Of a stretch of 64,000 bases of DNA, positions 1 to 8,705 are shown one piece after another (the stretch's first letter is position 1; each line of letters opens with the position of its first letter). A program made the translations under genes and the position numbers. The notes under the pieces were generated by a model that searched no databases, was not told where the DNA came from, and saw nothing but the letters and a program-made list of their open reading frames with translations. Source of the stretch: Spirochaeta sp. UBA5339 (GTDB taxonomy: Bacteria > Spirochaetota > Spirochaetia > DSM-2461); NCBI GenBank assembly GCA_002408085.1, contig DHQL01000011.1:276725-340724 (forward strand). The letters are read 5' to 3'.

Positions 1-583
1 AGATCTCCTGTGCTACAGTTATTTTTCCCTGATCAATGGAGGGTCTGAGAATCTCATAGAGTCCGCGGCTTACCTCAAAGCTGTTGTTGTCGCGGATGGA
101 ACCGTTAACGATCAGATAGTCCCCTTCGGGGACCTCTTCGGTCAGAGCCCTCCCGAAGAGCCTTCCCACCTCACGGTTGTCGAAGGAGACATATCCATCA
201 ATCTCCACATCCATAATCAGGCGGTCATAGGCAAGAACGGAAATGCCCTTGTCCTTGGCTCTCTTGACCACCTCAGTAAGACTGTACATATCCTGGGGAA
301 TAACCACCAGCACATCGATATCCTGTTCAATCAGGTATCGGATCTGCTGAATCTGCTCCTCCGCTTCACCCGGTACAATCTGGACATTGATATCCGCCCC
401 AAGCTCTCTGGCAGTGGCAGCAAAGATTTTCAGATCTCTGTTCCATCGTTCCAGAAGATAGGTTTCAGAGACAGATGAGAATCCGATCCGGACGTTCCGG
501 GGCTCCCCGGTGTCTTCTTTCCTGGAACATGAAGAACATAGAGTCAGAATACCCAGCAGTAAACAAGCGATCTTACGGTTCAT
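1..583 (-). CDS. xylF: XylF-like sugar-binding lipoprotein, N-terminal part (cut by window edge)
   Basis: Translating the minus strand from the ATG at 581-583 gives an open frame of 194 codons that runs off the left edge, so the C-terminal half is missing. The first 19 residues form a lipoprotein signal peptide with lipobox LCSSC. The mature part begins like a periplasmic sugar-binding fold (VRIGFSSVSE, then IDVLVVIPQD) and has YDRLIMD, GYVSFDNREVG and DYLIVNGSIRDNNS, which closely follow the ligand-side motifs of D-xylose-binding XylF. A ribosome-binding sequence AAAAGGA precedes the ATG. It begins 27 bp after the response regulator and is probably co-transcribed with that sensor system, so it is likely the binding protein of the ABC transporter the system controls. 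The transporter genes should follow beyond the left edge. Xylose as ligand is inferred from family resemblance only. Confidence 0.85.
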   Translation of the reverse strand, partial: MNRKIACLLLGILTLCSSCSRKEDTGEPRNVRIGFSSVSETYLLERWNRDLKIFAATARELGADINVQIVPGEAEEQIQQIRYLIEQDIDVLVVIPQDMYSLTEVVKRAKDKGISVLAYDRLIMDVEIDGYVSFDNREVGRLFGRALTEEVPEGDYLIVNGSIRDNNSFEVSRGLYEILRPSIDQGKITVAQEI

Positions 584-610
584 GGTTTTTCCTTTTAGAG
601 AAACATCATA

Positions 611-2065
611 TCACACTTCAGAAGGGGACAGTCCTTTATGTTTTCTGAAAATCCGGCTGAAATAGTTCGGATCGGGGTATCCGGTGGCAAAGGAGATCTC
701 CTTGATGCTGAGATTCCCCTCTTTCAAAAGCTCCAGAGCTCTGTCGGTCCGCAGTTCGTTCAGATGAAAGATAAAAGTGGTATCCAGGTGCTCCGAAAAG
801 AGCCGGCTCAGGTAGCCGTTGGAAACCCGGCAGGCTTCGGAGACGGTACTCAGCTGCAGAGGCTCGGTGTAGTGGTCCTGAATATAGGCCAGAGCCTTTT
901 CCAGGGGCTGAGGCAGAGATTCTCCCTTGTCCCTGTCCAGATGCCCCAGCAGACGGTCCAGTCCGCCGGAGATCCACCTGTCCCACTCCCCGGGAGAGCT
1001 GATTCTCATAATCTCTGCAAGAACGGCGGTTGATTCGGAGACGGATCTGTTCTCTCGGTAGTAGTCCACGGTCTCATAGAAGAGGGTAAAGGCTTCCAGC
1101 AACTTGATTTTCCCCTGGGCAAAGGGGAAGTTTGAAAAGATATAGTCTCCGAACTGCCTGAAATTGTCTCGAAATCCGGGTGTGTCCTTCTCCTTTAAAA
1201 GGCGGCGCAGTTTCTTCAGCTGTTCCCCCTCCCAGGGAGTTTCCCCCGGACTGCTTTCGAAAGCCTCCAATGCCTCAAGGTAGGAAGTCCGGAGCCTGTC
1301 GGAACCGTAGATTCCTCCGCATCCCAGGATGACCGGTGAATCGGTCCGGCTCTCCCTCTTCCCAAGCTCCTCTCTTACCGGGACTTCCGCCTGAAGGGAA
1401 TCCTGTATTCCCGGAAAGAAGAGCACCAGCTTCCTCCCGATAAGAACAGCCTGGCAGAGGCATCTGTAATTGATCTGCTTTTTGATTGCCTCGGCATCCT
1501 CATTCCAGGGACTGAGAAGAAAGACCGCGCCCCTGCCGCTGCGGCTTCCTCCCAGGGAACAGAGCTCTCTCCCCTCCTCCGCCGTCAGTTCCTCCCGGCA
1601 CAGTTTCCTCAGGAGATTTTTCTCCCTCTCCTCCTGCTCCCAGCTCTGCCGGTGAGCCAGTTTCAGGGACTCTTCCCGCTTTCTCTTTCTCTTGTCCAGA
1701 ATCTTTTTCAGCTTATCCAGCTCTTCGGTAAAACTTCTTCTGGTGATGGGCTTCACCAGATAGTTTCCCACTCCCAGGGAGATGGCCTTCTGGGCGATGT
1801 CAAAGCGTTCATAGGCGGTGGCCAGGACAAAAAGGGTTTCGGGAAAGATCTCCTTCATCCGTGAGATTGTACTGATACCATCCAGTCCGGGCATCTGCAC
1901 ATCCATAAAAACCACATCCGGTTTCACATGGTCACAGAGCTCTATGGCTTCATACCCGGAACGGGCCGTGCCGCAGAGGGAGAAAGAACTCTGGTTCTTC
2001 TCGAGGATATAGGAAAAACTCTCCAGAACAGGTTCTTCATCATCTACTATCATAATCTGATACAT
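611..2065 (-). CDS. AraC-type response regulator (YesN family)
   Basis: A 484-residue protein with an N-terminal receiver domain (residues 1-120: acidic pair DD at 8-9, phosphoacceptor D55 in FMDVQMPG, conserved lysine in YLVKP) and a C-terminal AraC/XylS DNA-binding domain (about 385-484) with two helix-turn-helix motifs, the second ending in the family signature GYPDPNYFSRIFRKHKG. The roughly 260-residue middle has no motif I recognise and is typical of YesN-like regulators. The start overlaps the end of the histidine kinase gene by 16 bp, implying translational coupling. It should act in the cytoplasm on sugar transport promoters, phosphorylated by the kinase encoded upstream. The following xylF-like gene is the obvious target. 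Confidence 0.93.
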   Translation of the reverse strand: MYQIMIVDDEEPVLESFSYILEKNQSSFSLCGTARSGYEAIELCDHVKPDVVFMDVQMPGLDGISTISRMKEIFPETLFVLATAYERFDIAQKAISLGVGNYLVKPITRRSFTEELDKLKKILDKRKRKREESLKLAHRQSWEQEEREKNLLRKLCREELTAEEGRELCSLGGSRSGRGAVFLLSPWNEDAEAIKKQINYRCLCQAVLIGRKLVLFFPGIQDSLQAEVPVREELGKRESRTDSPVILGCGGIYGSDRLRTSYLEALEAFESSPGETPWEGEQLKKLRRLLKEKDTPGFRDNFRQFGDYIFSNFPFAQGKIKLLEAFTLFYETVDYYRENRSVSESTAVLAEIMRISSPGEWDRWISGGLDRLLGHLDRDKGESLPQPLEKALAYIQDHYTEPLQLSTVSEACRVSNGYLSRLFSEHLDTTFIFHLNELRTDRALELLKEGNLSIKEISFATGYPDPNYFSRIFRKHKGLSPSEV

Positions 2066-3543
2066 GGTTCCTCCTCTCTGTTAAGGCGTATCCGGATTTC
2101 CGTTCCCTCTCCCTCGGCGGTATTGATCTGAATAACACTGCTGTCTCCGGGATAGAAGAAGTAACAGCGCTGGATCACATTCTCCAGCCCCATCACCTTG
2201 CTTGTTATGCTGTACTCCCCCGTATGTGACTGGAGCAGCTGTTTTACGGTGGACTTGGGGATTCCGCTGCCGTTGTCCCGGACACTCATAATGATGAACT
2301 TCCCTTCTGAATAAACCCGGACATCCACCTTCCCCGTATCAGGAGAGTTTTTAAAGGCGTGAACCACCGAGTTCTCCACAAGGGGCTGAATCACCATTGA
2401 AGGGACCTTGCACTCACCTAAAAGGCTCTCTTCCACATCCAGAGTGAATTCCCTTGTCTTGGGAAAACGGATTCTCAGGATTTCCAGATAGGAGCTGACG
2501 CCGTCAATCTCATGCTTCAGAGGGATAAAAAACTGCTGGTCCTTGAGATTGTGCCGGAAAAGGTTTGCCAGATGATCCATAAAGTCGGCTGTCCTGTCGG
2601 CTTCCTCCAGTATGGCCAGCTGGACCCCTGTATTCAGTGTATTGAAGAGAAAGTGGGGGTTCATCTGAGCCTGCATGGTATAGAGCTCCATCCTTTTCAA
2701 CATCTGCTCCATCTTCATATTATGAATCTGGGCATTGAGCATCTTCTGCTCAATCTCCTGCTGTTTCTGCTGCTCCTTAAGGTAGTGATGGATACTCCGT
2801 TTCATATGATTGAAGGCTTCGGCCACCATATTTACCTCATATACCGACTTGAGATGCACATCATCGGGGGTGAAATCTCCATTGGAGAGTTTTCCCGCAA
2901 GGGCCGAGAGCTGCTGCAGAGGACTGGTCAGGCGGTCCACAGAGAGCATTAGCAAAGAGAAGGCGAAGAAGACCCCCAGCATCAGAAGAAGAAAGTTATT
3001 GAGATACATGGATCTGAACAGAGAGATAAAGGACTGGTAATCCTTGATGCTGCTTCTGAAACCTCCCAGACTGGCCTGATCGATACGGGCATTGATAAGA
3101 TCATAGAGGTCCTGCATCTTCTCGTATTTCCTGGTGTAGCCGTCAATATTACGGCTCCTCTTCAACTCAATAATCTCATTGAGATCGTCCAGATAGGCTT
3201 CCACAAGAAATGAAATCTCCCTTACGGCCTTCCTGCTCTCGGACCTCGTCCCTCCGGTTGCCTGAGGAAGGGTACTGCGCAGGTTCTGACTGATGCTCAG
3301 CAGCTGTGAGAGAGAAGTGGAGGACCTGCTGGAAAGATATTCAAGGAGCAGGGGCTGAAGGTTGGCCATGGCCGACTGAAGCTCCTGAAGCTCCGTTTCT
3401 TCTTCAAACTGGCTGTCCACCATGGTCTGAAGCCTTGCGGAAAAGTAGATACTCACAGACAGGCTGAAAAGTGTAATCAGTAGACTGAGAAGAAAGTATC
3501 TGATGGTCTGACTTTTCAGAGAGTTTCTAGGGGCCATTGGCAT
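2050..3543 (-). CDS. LytS/YesM-type sensor histidine kinase
   Basis: A 497-residue membrane kinase. Hydrophobic segments near residues 14-36 and 183-203 flank an extracytoplasmic region that is mostly helical by composition. A HAMP-like linker (about 200-255) leads to a His_kinase domain with phosphoacceptor H297 in MNPHFLFNTL and a HATPase domain with the N-box VIQPLVENSVVHAF and G-box VRDNGSGIP. The gene overlaps the upstream sensor gene by 17 bp and the downstream regulator by 16 bp. The extracytoplasmic region has no ligand-binding fold, so signal input probably comes from the membrane-anchored sugar-binding protein encoded just upstream. This matches the arrangement known for the XylFII-LytS xylose sensor of clostridia. 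Confidence 0.93.
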   Translation of the reverse strand: MPMAPRNSLKSQTIRYFLLSLLITLFSLSVSIYFSARLQTMVDSQFEEETELQELQSAMANLQPLLLEYLSSRSSTSLSQLLSISQNLRSTLPQATGGTRSESRKAVREISFLVEAYLDDLNEIIELKRSRNIDGYTRKYEKMQDLYDLINARIDQASLGGFRSSIKDYQSFISLFRSMYLNNFLLLMLGVFFAFSLLMLSVDRLTSPLQQLSALAGKLSNGDFTPDDVHLKSVYEVNMVAEAFNHMKRSIHHYLKEQQKQQEIEQKMLNAQIHNMKMEQMLKRMELYTMQAQMNPHFLFNTLNTGVQLAILEEADRTADFMDHLANLFRHNLKDQQFFIPLKHEIDGVSSYLEILRIRFPKTREFTLDVEESLLGECKVPSMVIQPLVENSVVHAFKNSPDTGKVDVRVYSEGKFIIMSVRDNGSGIPKSTVKQLLQSHTGEYSITSKVMGLENVIQRCYFFYPGDSSVIQINTAEGEGTEIRIRLNREEEPCIRL

Positions 3544-4474
3544 TCTCTCCGGTAAGCACCGAGGCTTCGATGGTCACCATATTGGAGGCAGTCCCCTTCC
3601 GGGCCGCTTCATAGAGTGTCTCTACCAGTTTCGTTCCAATCTGATAGGAGTTGGGAACCACCGCTCCCTGGATAACTCCCTTGCGGATATACTCCCTGAT
3701 GGCAGGTTCATCTCCAAAACCGATAATATCCACCTGCCCCACCAGGTTCTGATCCACAAGGACCTGAATGGCGGCCATGGTGTCATTGGGATCTGTCAGG
3801 ATCAGTAGATCGAGGTTTCTGTTCTGTCTGAGGAGATTGATGATCTTTGTTTCTCCATCCAGGGGATTGGCATTGGTTTTGTCATAGTGAATGTTGTACT
3901 CCTTTTCGCTTAGCCCCAGCCTGAACCCCAGTTCCAGAGACTCCCTGTCCGCCAGAAGGCCCGGACTCTTGTCGGAGTATAGGAAGGCAATATCATGAAC
4001 CTCCCTGTTCAGTTTCAGTACCAGATCCGCCACCTTCCGTCCTACATCGTAGCCGTCTGTACCGACCAGATAGAATGGATACTCACTGGGCATCAGGTGC
4101 TCAATCAGAACCACCGGCAGCTTCTCACCGGCCAGGATGGAGGTATAGGGAGTCAGTTCGCTCCAGCCGCCGCCGGGATAGACCGCAACTCCGTCAAACC
4201 CGGCCCTTCCGATCTTTTCCAGTTCAATATTGTTATGACTTATCTCGTGAAAGGAGACGGCACAGTCCAGTTCCGCAGCCGCATCCAGAACCCCCTGCCT
4301 AATATTTGAGAAGTAGGGATAATCATTGGATGGGATAAAAATCCCGAACACAAAGGAGACCCCGTCATCTGAGTTCTCATGAGGAAAGGAACTCATGGTC
4401 CTGAAGGAGAGGATCAGCACCATTACAAAGAGAAGGCCGAATATGAGTGTTGTTATCTGAAAGATCCTTTTCAA
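3527..4474 (-). CDS. Membrane-anchored periplasmic sugar-binding sensor protein
   Basis: A 315-residue protein with an N-terminal hydrophobic segment (about 8-24) that has no lipobox or clear cleavage site, so it is probably a signal anchor. A type-I periplasmic-binding fold follows (FGIFIPSNDYPYFSNIRQGV near the start, GFDGVAVYPGGG, VLIEHLMPS, VGTDGYDVGRKVADL, IIGFGDEPAIREYIRKGVI). The apparent start is TTG at 4472-4474, with a GGAGG sequence 12 nt upstream, which is a long spacing. It is the first gene of the sensor-kinase-regulator set and overlaps the kinase gene. The likely role is to bind a sugar outside the membrane and pass the state to the LytS-type kinase. It could instead be an ordinary transport binding protein, but no transporter gene adjoins it. 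Confidence 0.88.
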   Translation of the reverse strand: MKRIFQITTLIFGLLFVMVLILSFRTMSSFPHENSDDGVSFVFGIFIPSNDYPYFSNIRQGVLDAAAELDCAVSFHEISHNNIELEKIGRAGFDGVAVYPGGGWSELTPYTSILAGEKLPVVLIEHLMPSEYPFYLVGTDGYDVGRKVADLVLKLNREVHDIAFLYSDKSPGLLADRESLELGFRLGLSEKEYNIHYDKTNANPLDGETKIINLLRQNRNLDLLILTDPNDTMAAIQVLVDQNLVGQVDIIGFGDEPAIREYIRKGVIQGAVVPNSYQIGTKLVETLYEAARKGTASNMVTIEASVLTGENANGP

Positions 4475-4645
4475 AAAGTATCAAGTCCTCCGGGAAAACC
4501 AAATCCCAATATCTCCGACTAAAGGGGGCACTGATTATGGTAAAACAGGAATTCGGAATTAACAATGGAAAACTTGTTCTCTAAAACTCCCGGAAGACTG
4601 AAATGGAATTTAGAAATAGCCGACAATTACTGGAAAGGATGGACA

Positions 4646-5074
4646 ATGATAATCAGAGAAGTAATTCCCGATGATGCTGATGATATTGCAAGACTCTCAC
4701 AGCAGTTGGGCTACAAATGCTCCGGCCGGGACACAAGTCGGAGGCTGAAAGATCTGATGAAATCAGAATATGACCGGATTTTTGCTGCTGTTGACGGAGA
4801 CAGGATTCAGGGTTATATACACGTAAATATTCACAGATATCTCTACTTTGATTCCCTTCTGAATATTATGGGAATCGTTGTGGATAAAGATGCCAGGGAC
4901 AGGGGTATAGGCACCCGGCTGCTGGCCAGGGCCGAGGAGTTCGGCCGGTCCGCCGGATGCAGCGGAATCCGGGCAAACTCAGGATCGGACCGGCTGAACG
5001 CCCATGAGTTCTATCGGAAAAGAGGATTCAATTCCGAAAAAGATCAGAAGCGTTTTGTTAAACCTTTCCATTAA
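4646..5074 (+). CDS. GNAT-family N-acetyltransferase
   Basis: About 142 residues from the ATG at 4646, which has AAAGGATGG just upstream. An in-frame ATG at 4565 would add 27 residues unlike the family, so it was not chosen. The protein is a single GNAT domain: MIIREVIPDDADDIARL at the start, the acetyl-CoA loop pattern VVDKDARDRGIGTRLLARAEE in the middle, then NAHEFYRKRGF near the end. It transfers an acetyl group from acetyl-CoA to an amine, but the acceptor cannot be told from sequence. The gene stands alone, divergent from the sugar-sensor operon and followed by an inverted repeat shared with the convergent GH3 gene. Confidence 0.88.
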   Translation: MIIREVIPDDADDIARLSQQLGYKCSGRDTSRRLKDLMKSEYDRIFAAVDGDRIQGYIHVNIHRYLYFDSLLNIMGIVVDKDARDRGIGTRLLARAEEFGRSAGCSGIRANSGSDRLNAHEFYRKRGFNSEKDQKRFVKPFH

Positions 5075-5081
5075 ACCAGCT

Positions 5082-5119
5082 CAGGCGGCAGCCCCTTTAA
5101 GATTAGGGATCGCCGCCTG
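5082..5119. terminator. Inverted repeat between convergent genes, probable bidirectional terminator
   Basis: The 8-bp arms CAGGCGGC and GCCGCCTG surround a 22-nt interior that itself contains a shorter CCCT/AGGG pairing. It lies between the ends of the GNAT and GH3 genes. No long T tract follows on either side, so its efficiency is uncertain. Confidence 0.5.
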
Positions 5120-5127
5120 TTAATAAT

Positions 5128-7401
5128 CTATTTTCCGTTCAGCTTGTCGATTACCGCATCCAGCTCAGGGAAGCTCAGGCTGCCGTCCCCGAAGGTCACA
5201 AGGTTCCTGAGGGGCATATAGGCAAACATGGCCTCCTTCATCTCATCGGTTACGGCCTCATCGGCTTCATCACTGCCGGGAGACTTGAAAAGCTCCTCCA
5301 TGGCCTTCATCATGGGACCGATAATAGCCAGCTCAGCAGTGTCCTTCAGATCTCCCACAAGGGTATTCCGGCTGTAGGACACAGGCAGTTTCTGTGACGA
5401 TTCCACAGCAACGGAACCGGTAAGGCGAATATCCCGGGATGAGCTTCCAGCAAGAATGCCGTACTCTCCGGTCTCTACAAACCAGTCGTTGATCTCTGTG
5501 TTGAAGTAGGCAAAGGAGCGGCTGTCCAGCTCAAAACTGAGGGTTCTGGTCTCACCGGGGTCGAGGCTGACCTTACCGAAGCCTTTAAGTTCCTTCACAG
5601 GGCGGATCGCCTCACCGGAGGGAGCTGCCACATAGAGCTGCACCGCCTCTTTTCCCGTAAGTTTTCCGGTATTCCTGACATCCACGGAGACCGTAAGATC
5701 ATCAGAGTCTGTTATCTTTGAAGAGGAGAGCTTCATATTGGAGTACTCGAAGCTTGTGTAGCTCAGTCCGTGACCGAAGGGGAAGAGAACATCCATCTTT
5801 TTCTTGTCATAGTAGCGGTACCCCACAAAAATCCCTTCACGGTACTCGACCACATCCTTCTCACCAAGATAGGAGAGGTAGGAGGGATTATCCTCCAGCC
5901 TCAGAGGAAAGGTCTCGGCCAGCTTTCCGCTGGGATTCACGTCACCGAAGAGAATATCCACCACAGCTTCACCTACTGCCTGACCGCCAAGATAGGCCTC
6001 AAGAACCGCATCCACACCTTCAATCCAGGGCATCTCGACGGGGGAGCCGTTATGAAGAACCACAACGGTCTTCTTCTGAGCCCTGCTGACCGCTTCGATC
6101 AGCCTGTCATGGCTTTCAGGGAGTCTCATATGGGAGCGGTCGTATCCTTCACTCTCATAGGAGTCCGGAAGCCCTGCAAAGACAACGGCCATATCGGCCC
6201 CCTCGGCTGCTGCAGCTGCCGCATCGATCATGGCCTGATCCACAGTATCTGAGTTCAGGGAGTAACCGGGCAGGTAGACGATCTCCGCCGCTCCGCCGAG
6301 CATCTCTTCGGCGGCCTTCAGGGCGCTGGATTCCCTGAAGGTATTGATATGGGAGCTTCCGCCCCCCTGGAACCTGGGCTTGTCGGCAAAGGCGCCGATA
6401 AAGGCGATTCTTCCCCTTTTAGGCAGAGGTAACAGGCTCTCGTTTTTCAGAAGAACCATGGACTCGCCGGCCACCTTCCGGGCCATTTTATGCTGGTCTT
6501 CCAGGTCAAAGACCGCGTCGGGGCGGCTTTCTTTCACAGCCATGTCGATGATTCTGAGAATCCGACCCACACACTTGTCCAGAACAGCCTCATCCAGGTC
6601 GCCGTCCTTTACGGCCTTGACGATATAGGCGTCGTTCTGCCCGTGAGAGCTGGGCATCTCCAGATCCAGACCGGCCTTTACACCCTCCACGCGGTTGTTT
6701 ACGGCGCCCCAGTCGGAGACCACAAAGCCCTCGAATCCCCACTCCTCCCGGAGGATCTCTGTAAGGAAACGGTAGCTCTCGGAGGCATACTCGCCATTGA
6801 CTCTGTTGTAGGAGCACATTACCGTCCATGGCTGTGCCTCTTTGACGGCCTTTTCAAAGGTGGGCAGGTAGATTTCACGGAGGGTGCGCTCATCCACCCT
6901 GGAGTCCGAGGACATTCTTCTGTGCTCCTGACTGTTGGCCAGATAGTGCTTGATACTTGTTCCCACACCCTTGCTCTGAATTCCCTTTATCTGTGAGACA
7001 GCCATCTCTCCGCAGAGATAGGGGTCTTCCGAGAAGTACTCGAAGTTCCGTCCGCAGAGGGGGGAGCGCTTGATATTGACCGCCGGCCCCAGAAGGACCC
7101 CCAGGTTCTCGGCATTGGCCGACTCTCCCAGATACTCACCCATGGTGTTGATCAGGTCCCTGTCAAAGGAGGAGGTCACAGTAACTCCCGGAGGGAAACA
7201 GACTGCCTTGATACTCTCGTTGATTCCGGCATGATCGCCGGCATCATTCTGCTTTCTGAGGCCGTGGGGGCCGTCGCTGACCATCATCTGAGGTACACCC
7301 AGACGCTCCACAGCCTTGGTTTTCCAGAAGTCCTGACCCGAGCAGAGCCCGGCCTTCTCTTCCAGTGTCATTTCACTGATGATTTTTTTAATATCCATCA
7401 C
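5128..7401 (-). CDS. Glycoside hydrolase family 3 beta-glucosidase-type enzyme
   Basis: A 757-residue protein with the three-domain GH3 layout: a TIM-barrel-like N-terminal domain with KHYLANSQEHRR near residue 151 and the nucleophile aspartate D230 in GFVVSDWGA; an alpha/beta sandwich domain (about 300-520) with GESMVLLKNESLLPL; and a fibronectin type III-like C-terminal domain with PFGHGLSYTSFEYS and GKEAVQLYV. There is no signal peptide, so it should act in the cytoplasm on imported oligosaccharides or glycosides. Exact linkage is unknown. The extra 80 or so residues at the C-terminus (KDTAELAIIGPMMKAMEEL) are also seen in several clostridial and spirochaetal GH3 enzymes. It starts 10 bp after the TetR gene with a good ribosome-binding site (AGGAG), so TetR and GH3 form one operon. 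Confidence 0.94.
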   Translation of the reverse strand: MMDIKKIISEMTLEEKAGLCSGQDFWKTKAVERLGVPQMMVSDGPHGLRKQNDAGDHAGINESIKAVCFPPGVTVTSSFDRDLINTMGEYLGESANAENLGVLLGPAVNIKRSPLCGRNFEYFSEDPYLCGEMAVSQIKGIQSKGVGTSIKHYLANSQEHRRMSSDSRVDERTLREIYLPTFEKAVKEAQPWTVMCSYNRVNGEYASESYRFLTEILREEWGFEGFVVSDWGAVNNRVEGVKAGLDLEMPSSHGQNDAYIVKAVKDGDLDEAVLDKCVGRILRIIDMAVKESRPDAVFDLEDQHKMARKVAGESMVLLKNESLLPLPKRGRIAFIGAFADKPRFQGGGSSHINTFRESSALKAAEEMLGGAAEIVYLPGYSLNSDTVDQAMIDAAAAAAEGADMAVVFAGLPDSYESEGYDRSHMRLPESHDRLIEAVSRAQKKTVVVLHNGSPVEMPWIEGVDAVLEAYLGGQAVGEAVVDILFGDVNPSGKLAETFPLRLEDNPSYLSYLGEKDVVEYREGIFVGYRYYDKKKMDVLFPFGHGLSYTSFEYSNMKLSSSKITDSDDLTVSVDVRNTGKLTGKEAVQLYVAAPSGEAIRPVKELKGFGKVSLDPGETRTLSFELDSRSFAYFNTEINDWFVETGEYGILAGSSSRDIRLTGSVAVESSQKLPVSYSRNTLVGDLKDTAELAIIGPMMKAMEELFKSPGSDEADEAVTDEMKEAMFAYMPLRNLVTFGDGSLSFPELDAVIDKLNGK

Positions 7402-7411
7402 ACACTCCTGA

Positions 7412-8050
7412 TTATTTTTTTATGCCTTTAAGCAGAATTTTCAGATACTCATCCATAATGATCTCCAGATCATTCCGATCCACATCAATCATCACAGCTC
7501 CCCTCAGGATAAGCCGGTTATGAAGACTGCGTATTCCATTCTCAATTATCTCTTTCAGCAGTCGGCTGTCGCAACTGTTTGTAACTGAGTGATCCCGCTG
7601 ACCTTCTTCTATTGCCTTAAGCATCTTATCATTCTCATCCGGTAGAAGCAGATTCTCCATCTTCTCTCTGAAGCTCTCAGGGATTCTGCTCCCGGAATAA
7701 TAGCTGTCAAATTCAGCAAGGAATCTGTAAGTATCAGATAGACCCGGCGAGAGCCATCTTGATTTCAAGAGATACTCAACTTTACCAAGACCGTCTTTCA
7801 AAGCTTCATATGTTCTCTGATCTTCAATAGAGTTGATTCTGCGGATGCAGATCTTCACAATAGAGAGAGAAAGCTCCAGTTTATCCGTATAGTAACGGTA
7901 CAATGAGGTACGGCTGAGGTCCACCTCGGCTGCGATATCCAGCATCCTCGTATCATAGAGGCCCTTTTCAATAAACAGTTTCTCTGCTGCTTCGAGAATT
8001 TTGTTTCTGGTTTCATCAACCTGATAAATCATCCTATCCGATTTTGCCAA
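7412..8050 (-). CDS. TetR-family transcriptional regulator
   Basis: An N-terminal TetR helix-turn-helix (RNKILEAAEKLFIEKGLYDT, then DIAAEVDLSRTSLYRYYTDK) is followed by a ligand-binding domain without recognisable motifs. I place the start at TTG 8050 because AAGGA sits 7 nt upstream, and because a -35/-10 pair (TTGAAT, 17 nt, TATATT) covers 8085-8113, where a longer frame would begin. ATG 8032 is the alternative. The gene is 10 bp from the GH3 beta-glucosidase gene and the two are probably co-transcribed, so it likely autoregulates and responds to a glycoside or its breakdown product. Length, about 212 residues, is normal for the family. Confidence 0.88.
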   Translation of the reverse strand: MAKSDRMIYQVDETRNKILEAAEKLFIEKGLYDTRMLDIAAEVDLSRTSLYRYYTDKLELSLSIVKICIRRINSIEDQRTYEALKDGLGKVEYLLKSRWLSPGLSDTYRFLAEFDSYYSGSRIPESFREKMENLLLPDENDKMLKAIEEGQRDHSVTNSCDSRLLKEIIENGIRSLHNRLILRGAVMIDVDRNDLEIIMDEYLKILLKGIKK

Positions 8051-8084
8051 TAACCTATCCTTAACACGCATATAGAACACATGT

Positions 8085-8113
8085 AATATAACACGGGTTC
8101 CATAACAATTCAA
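8085..8113 (-). promoter_or_regulatory. Predicted sigma-70-type promoter of the TetR/GH3 operon
   Basis: On the minus strand, -35 TTGAAT (8108-8113) and -10 TATATT (8085-8090) are separated by 17 nt. Transcription would begin near 8078, leaving a leader of about 28 nt before the TTG start at 8050. Confidence 0.5.
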
Positions 8114-8174
8114 ATTAATATTTCTGGATTACCATTGGATTAAGGATGTATGATAAATTAAGGAGAATATCCAG

Positions 8175-8705
8175 TTGTCACATAAGACATTTGAAACTGT
8201 CCCCTACCTTATAAACCAGATTCTCATAATAAGGATTCCCGGAGACATCAGCAGCTCTTTCCCCTCCCGGGGACTCTGCTTTGCCGAAGGAGAAATCTCA
8301 GGAATACCCTTCCAGACAGCTCTGGAGCCCGACGGCGCCGGAAGCCACTGGTTTACACCGGAACCGGAACTCTGTCAAAAGGCGGGCATCAAAGCCGGCC
8401 GACCCCTATCCATAGGCATATGGCCCTCCGACCTCCGGCCCGAACCGCAGGTTCCTGTGGATATTGAAGCAGCCCTTGCCGGAAGCTCCCTGATCAAAGA
8501 TGAGTGGGAGAGCCTGACTCCCCTGGCCCGGTGGGACTGGATCAGATGGATCAGATCCACGAAAAACCCGGCCACCAGACAGAAAAGAGTTGAGGTCTGC
8601 CTGGATAAGCTCCGAAAAGGGGACAGGCGGCCATGCTGCTTCAACAGAAATATATGCACCCTGACCGACCTGTCACACAAAGGAGTATTAAAAGATCATG
8701 AATAA
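8175..8705 (+). CDS. YdeI/OmpD-associated-like protein with DUF1905-type N-terminus
   Basis: A 176-residue protein. The C-terminal half (ESLTPLARWDWIRWIRSTKN, then RQKRVEVCLDKLRKGDRRPCCFN) carries the conserved pattern of the YdeI/OmdA family, often called bacteriocin-protection proteins. The N-terminal half resembles the DUF1905 beta-barrel often found with it. The start is TTG at 8175 with AAGGAG 9 nt upstream. It is the first gene of a tight plus-strand run with the GyrI-like, DUF1801 and oxidoreductase genes, overlapping the next by 8 bp. Members of these families often occur together with AraC-type or stress regulators; molecular function is not established, and I infer only a small-molecule or stress role. 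Confidence 0.75.
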   Translation: MSHKTFETVPYLINQILIIRIPGDISSSFPSRGLCFAEGEISGIPFQTALEPDGAGSHWFTPEPELCQKAGIKAGRPLSIGIWPSDLRPEPQVPVDIEAALAGSSLIKDEWESLTPLARWDWIRWIRSTKNPATRQKRVEVCLDKLRKGDRRPCCFNRNICTLTDLSHKGVLKDHE

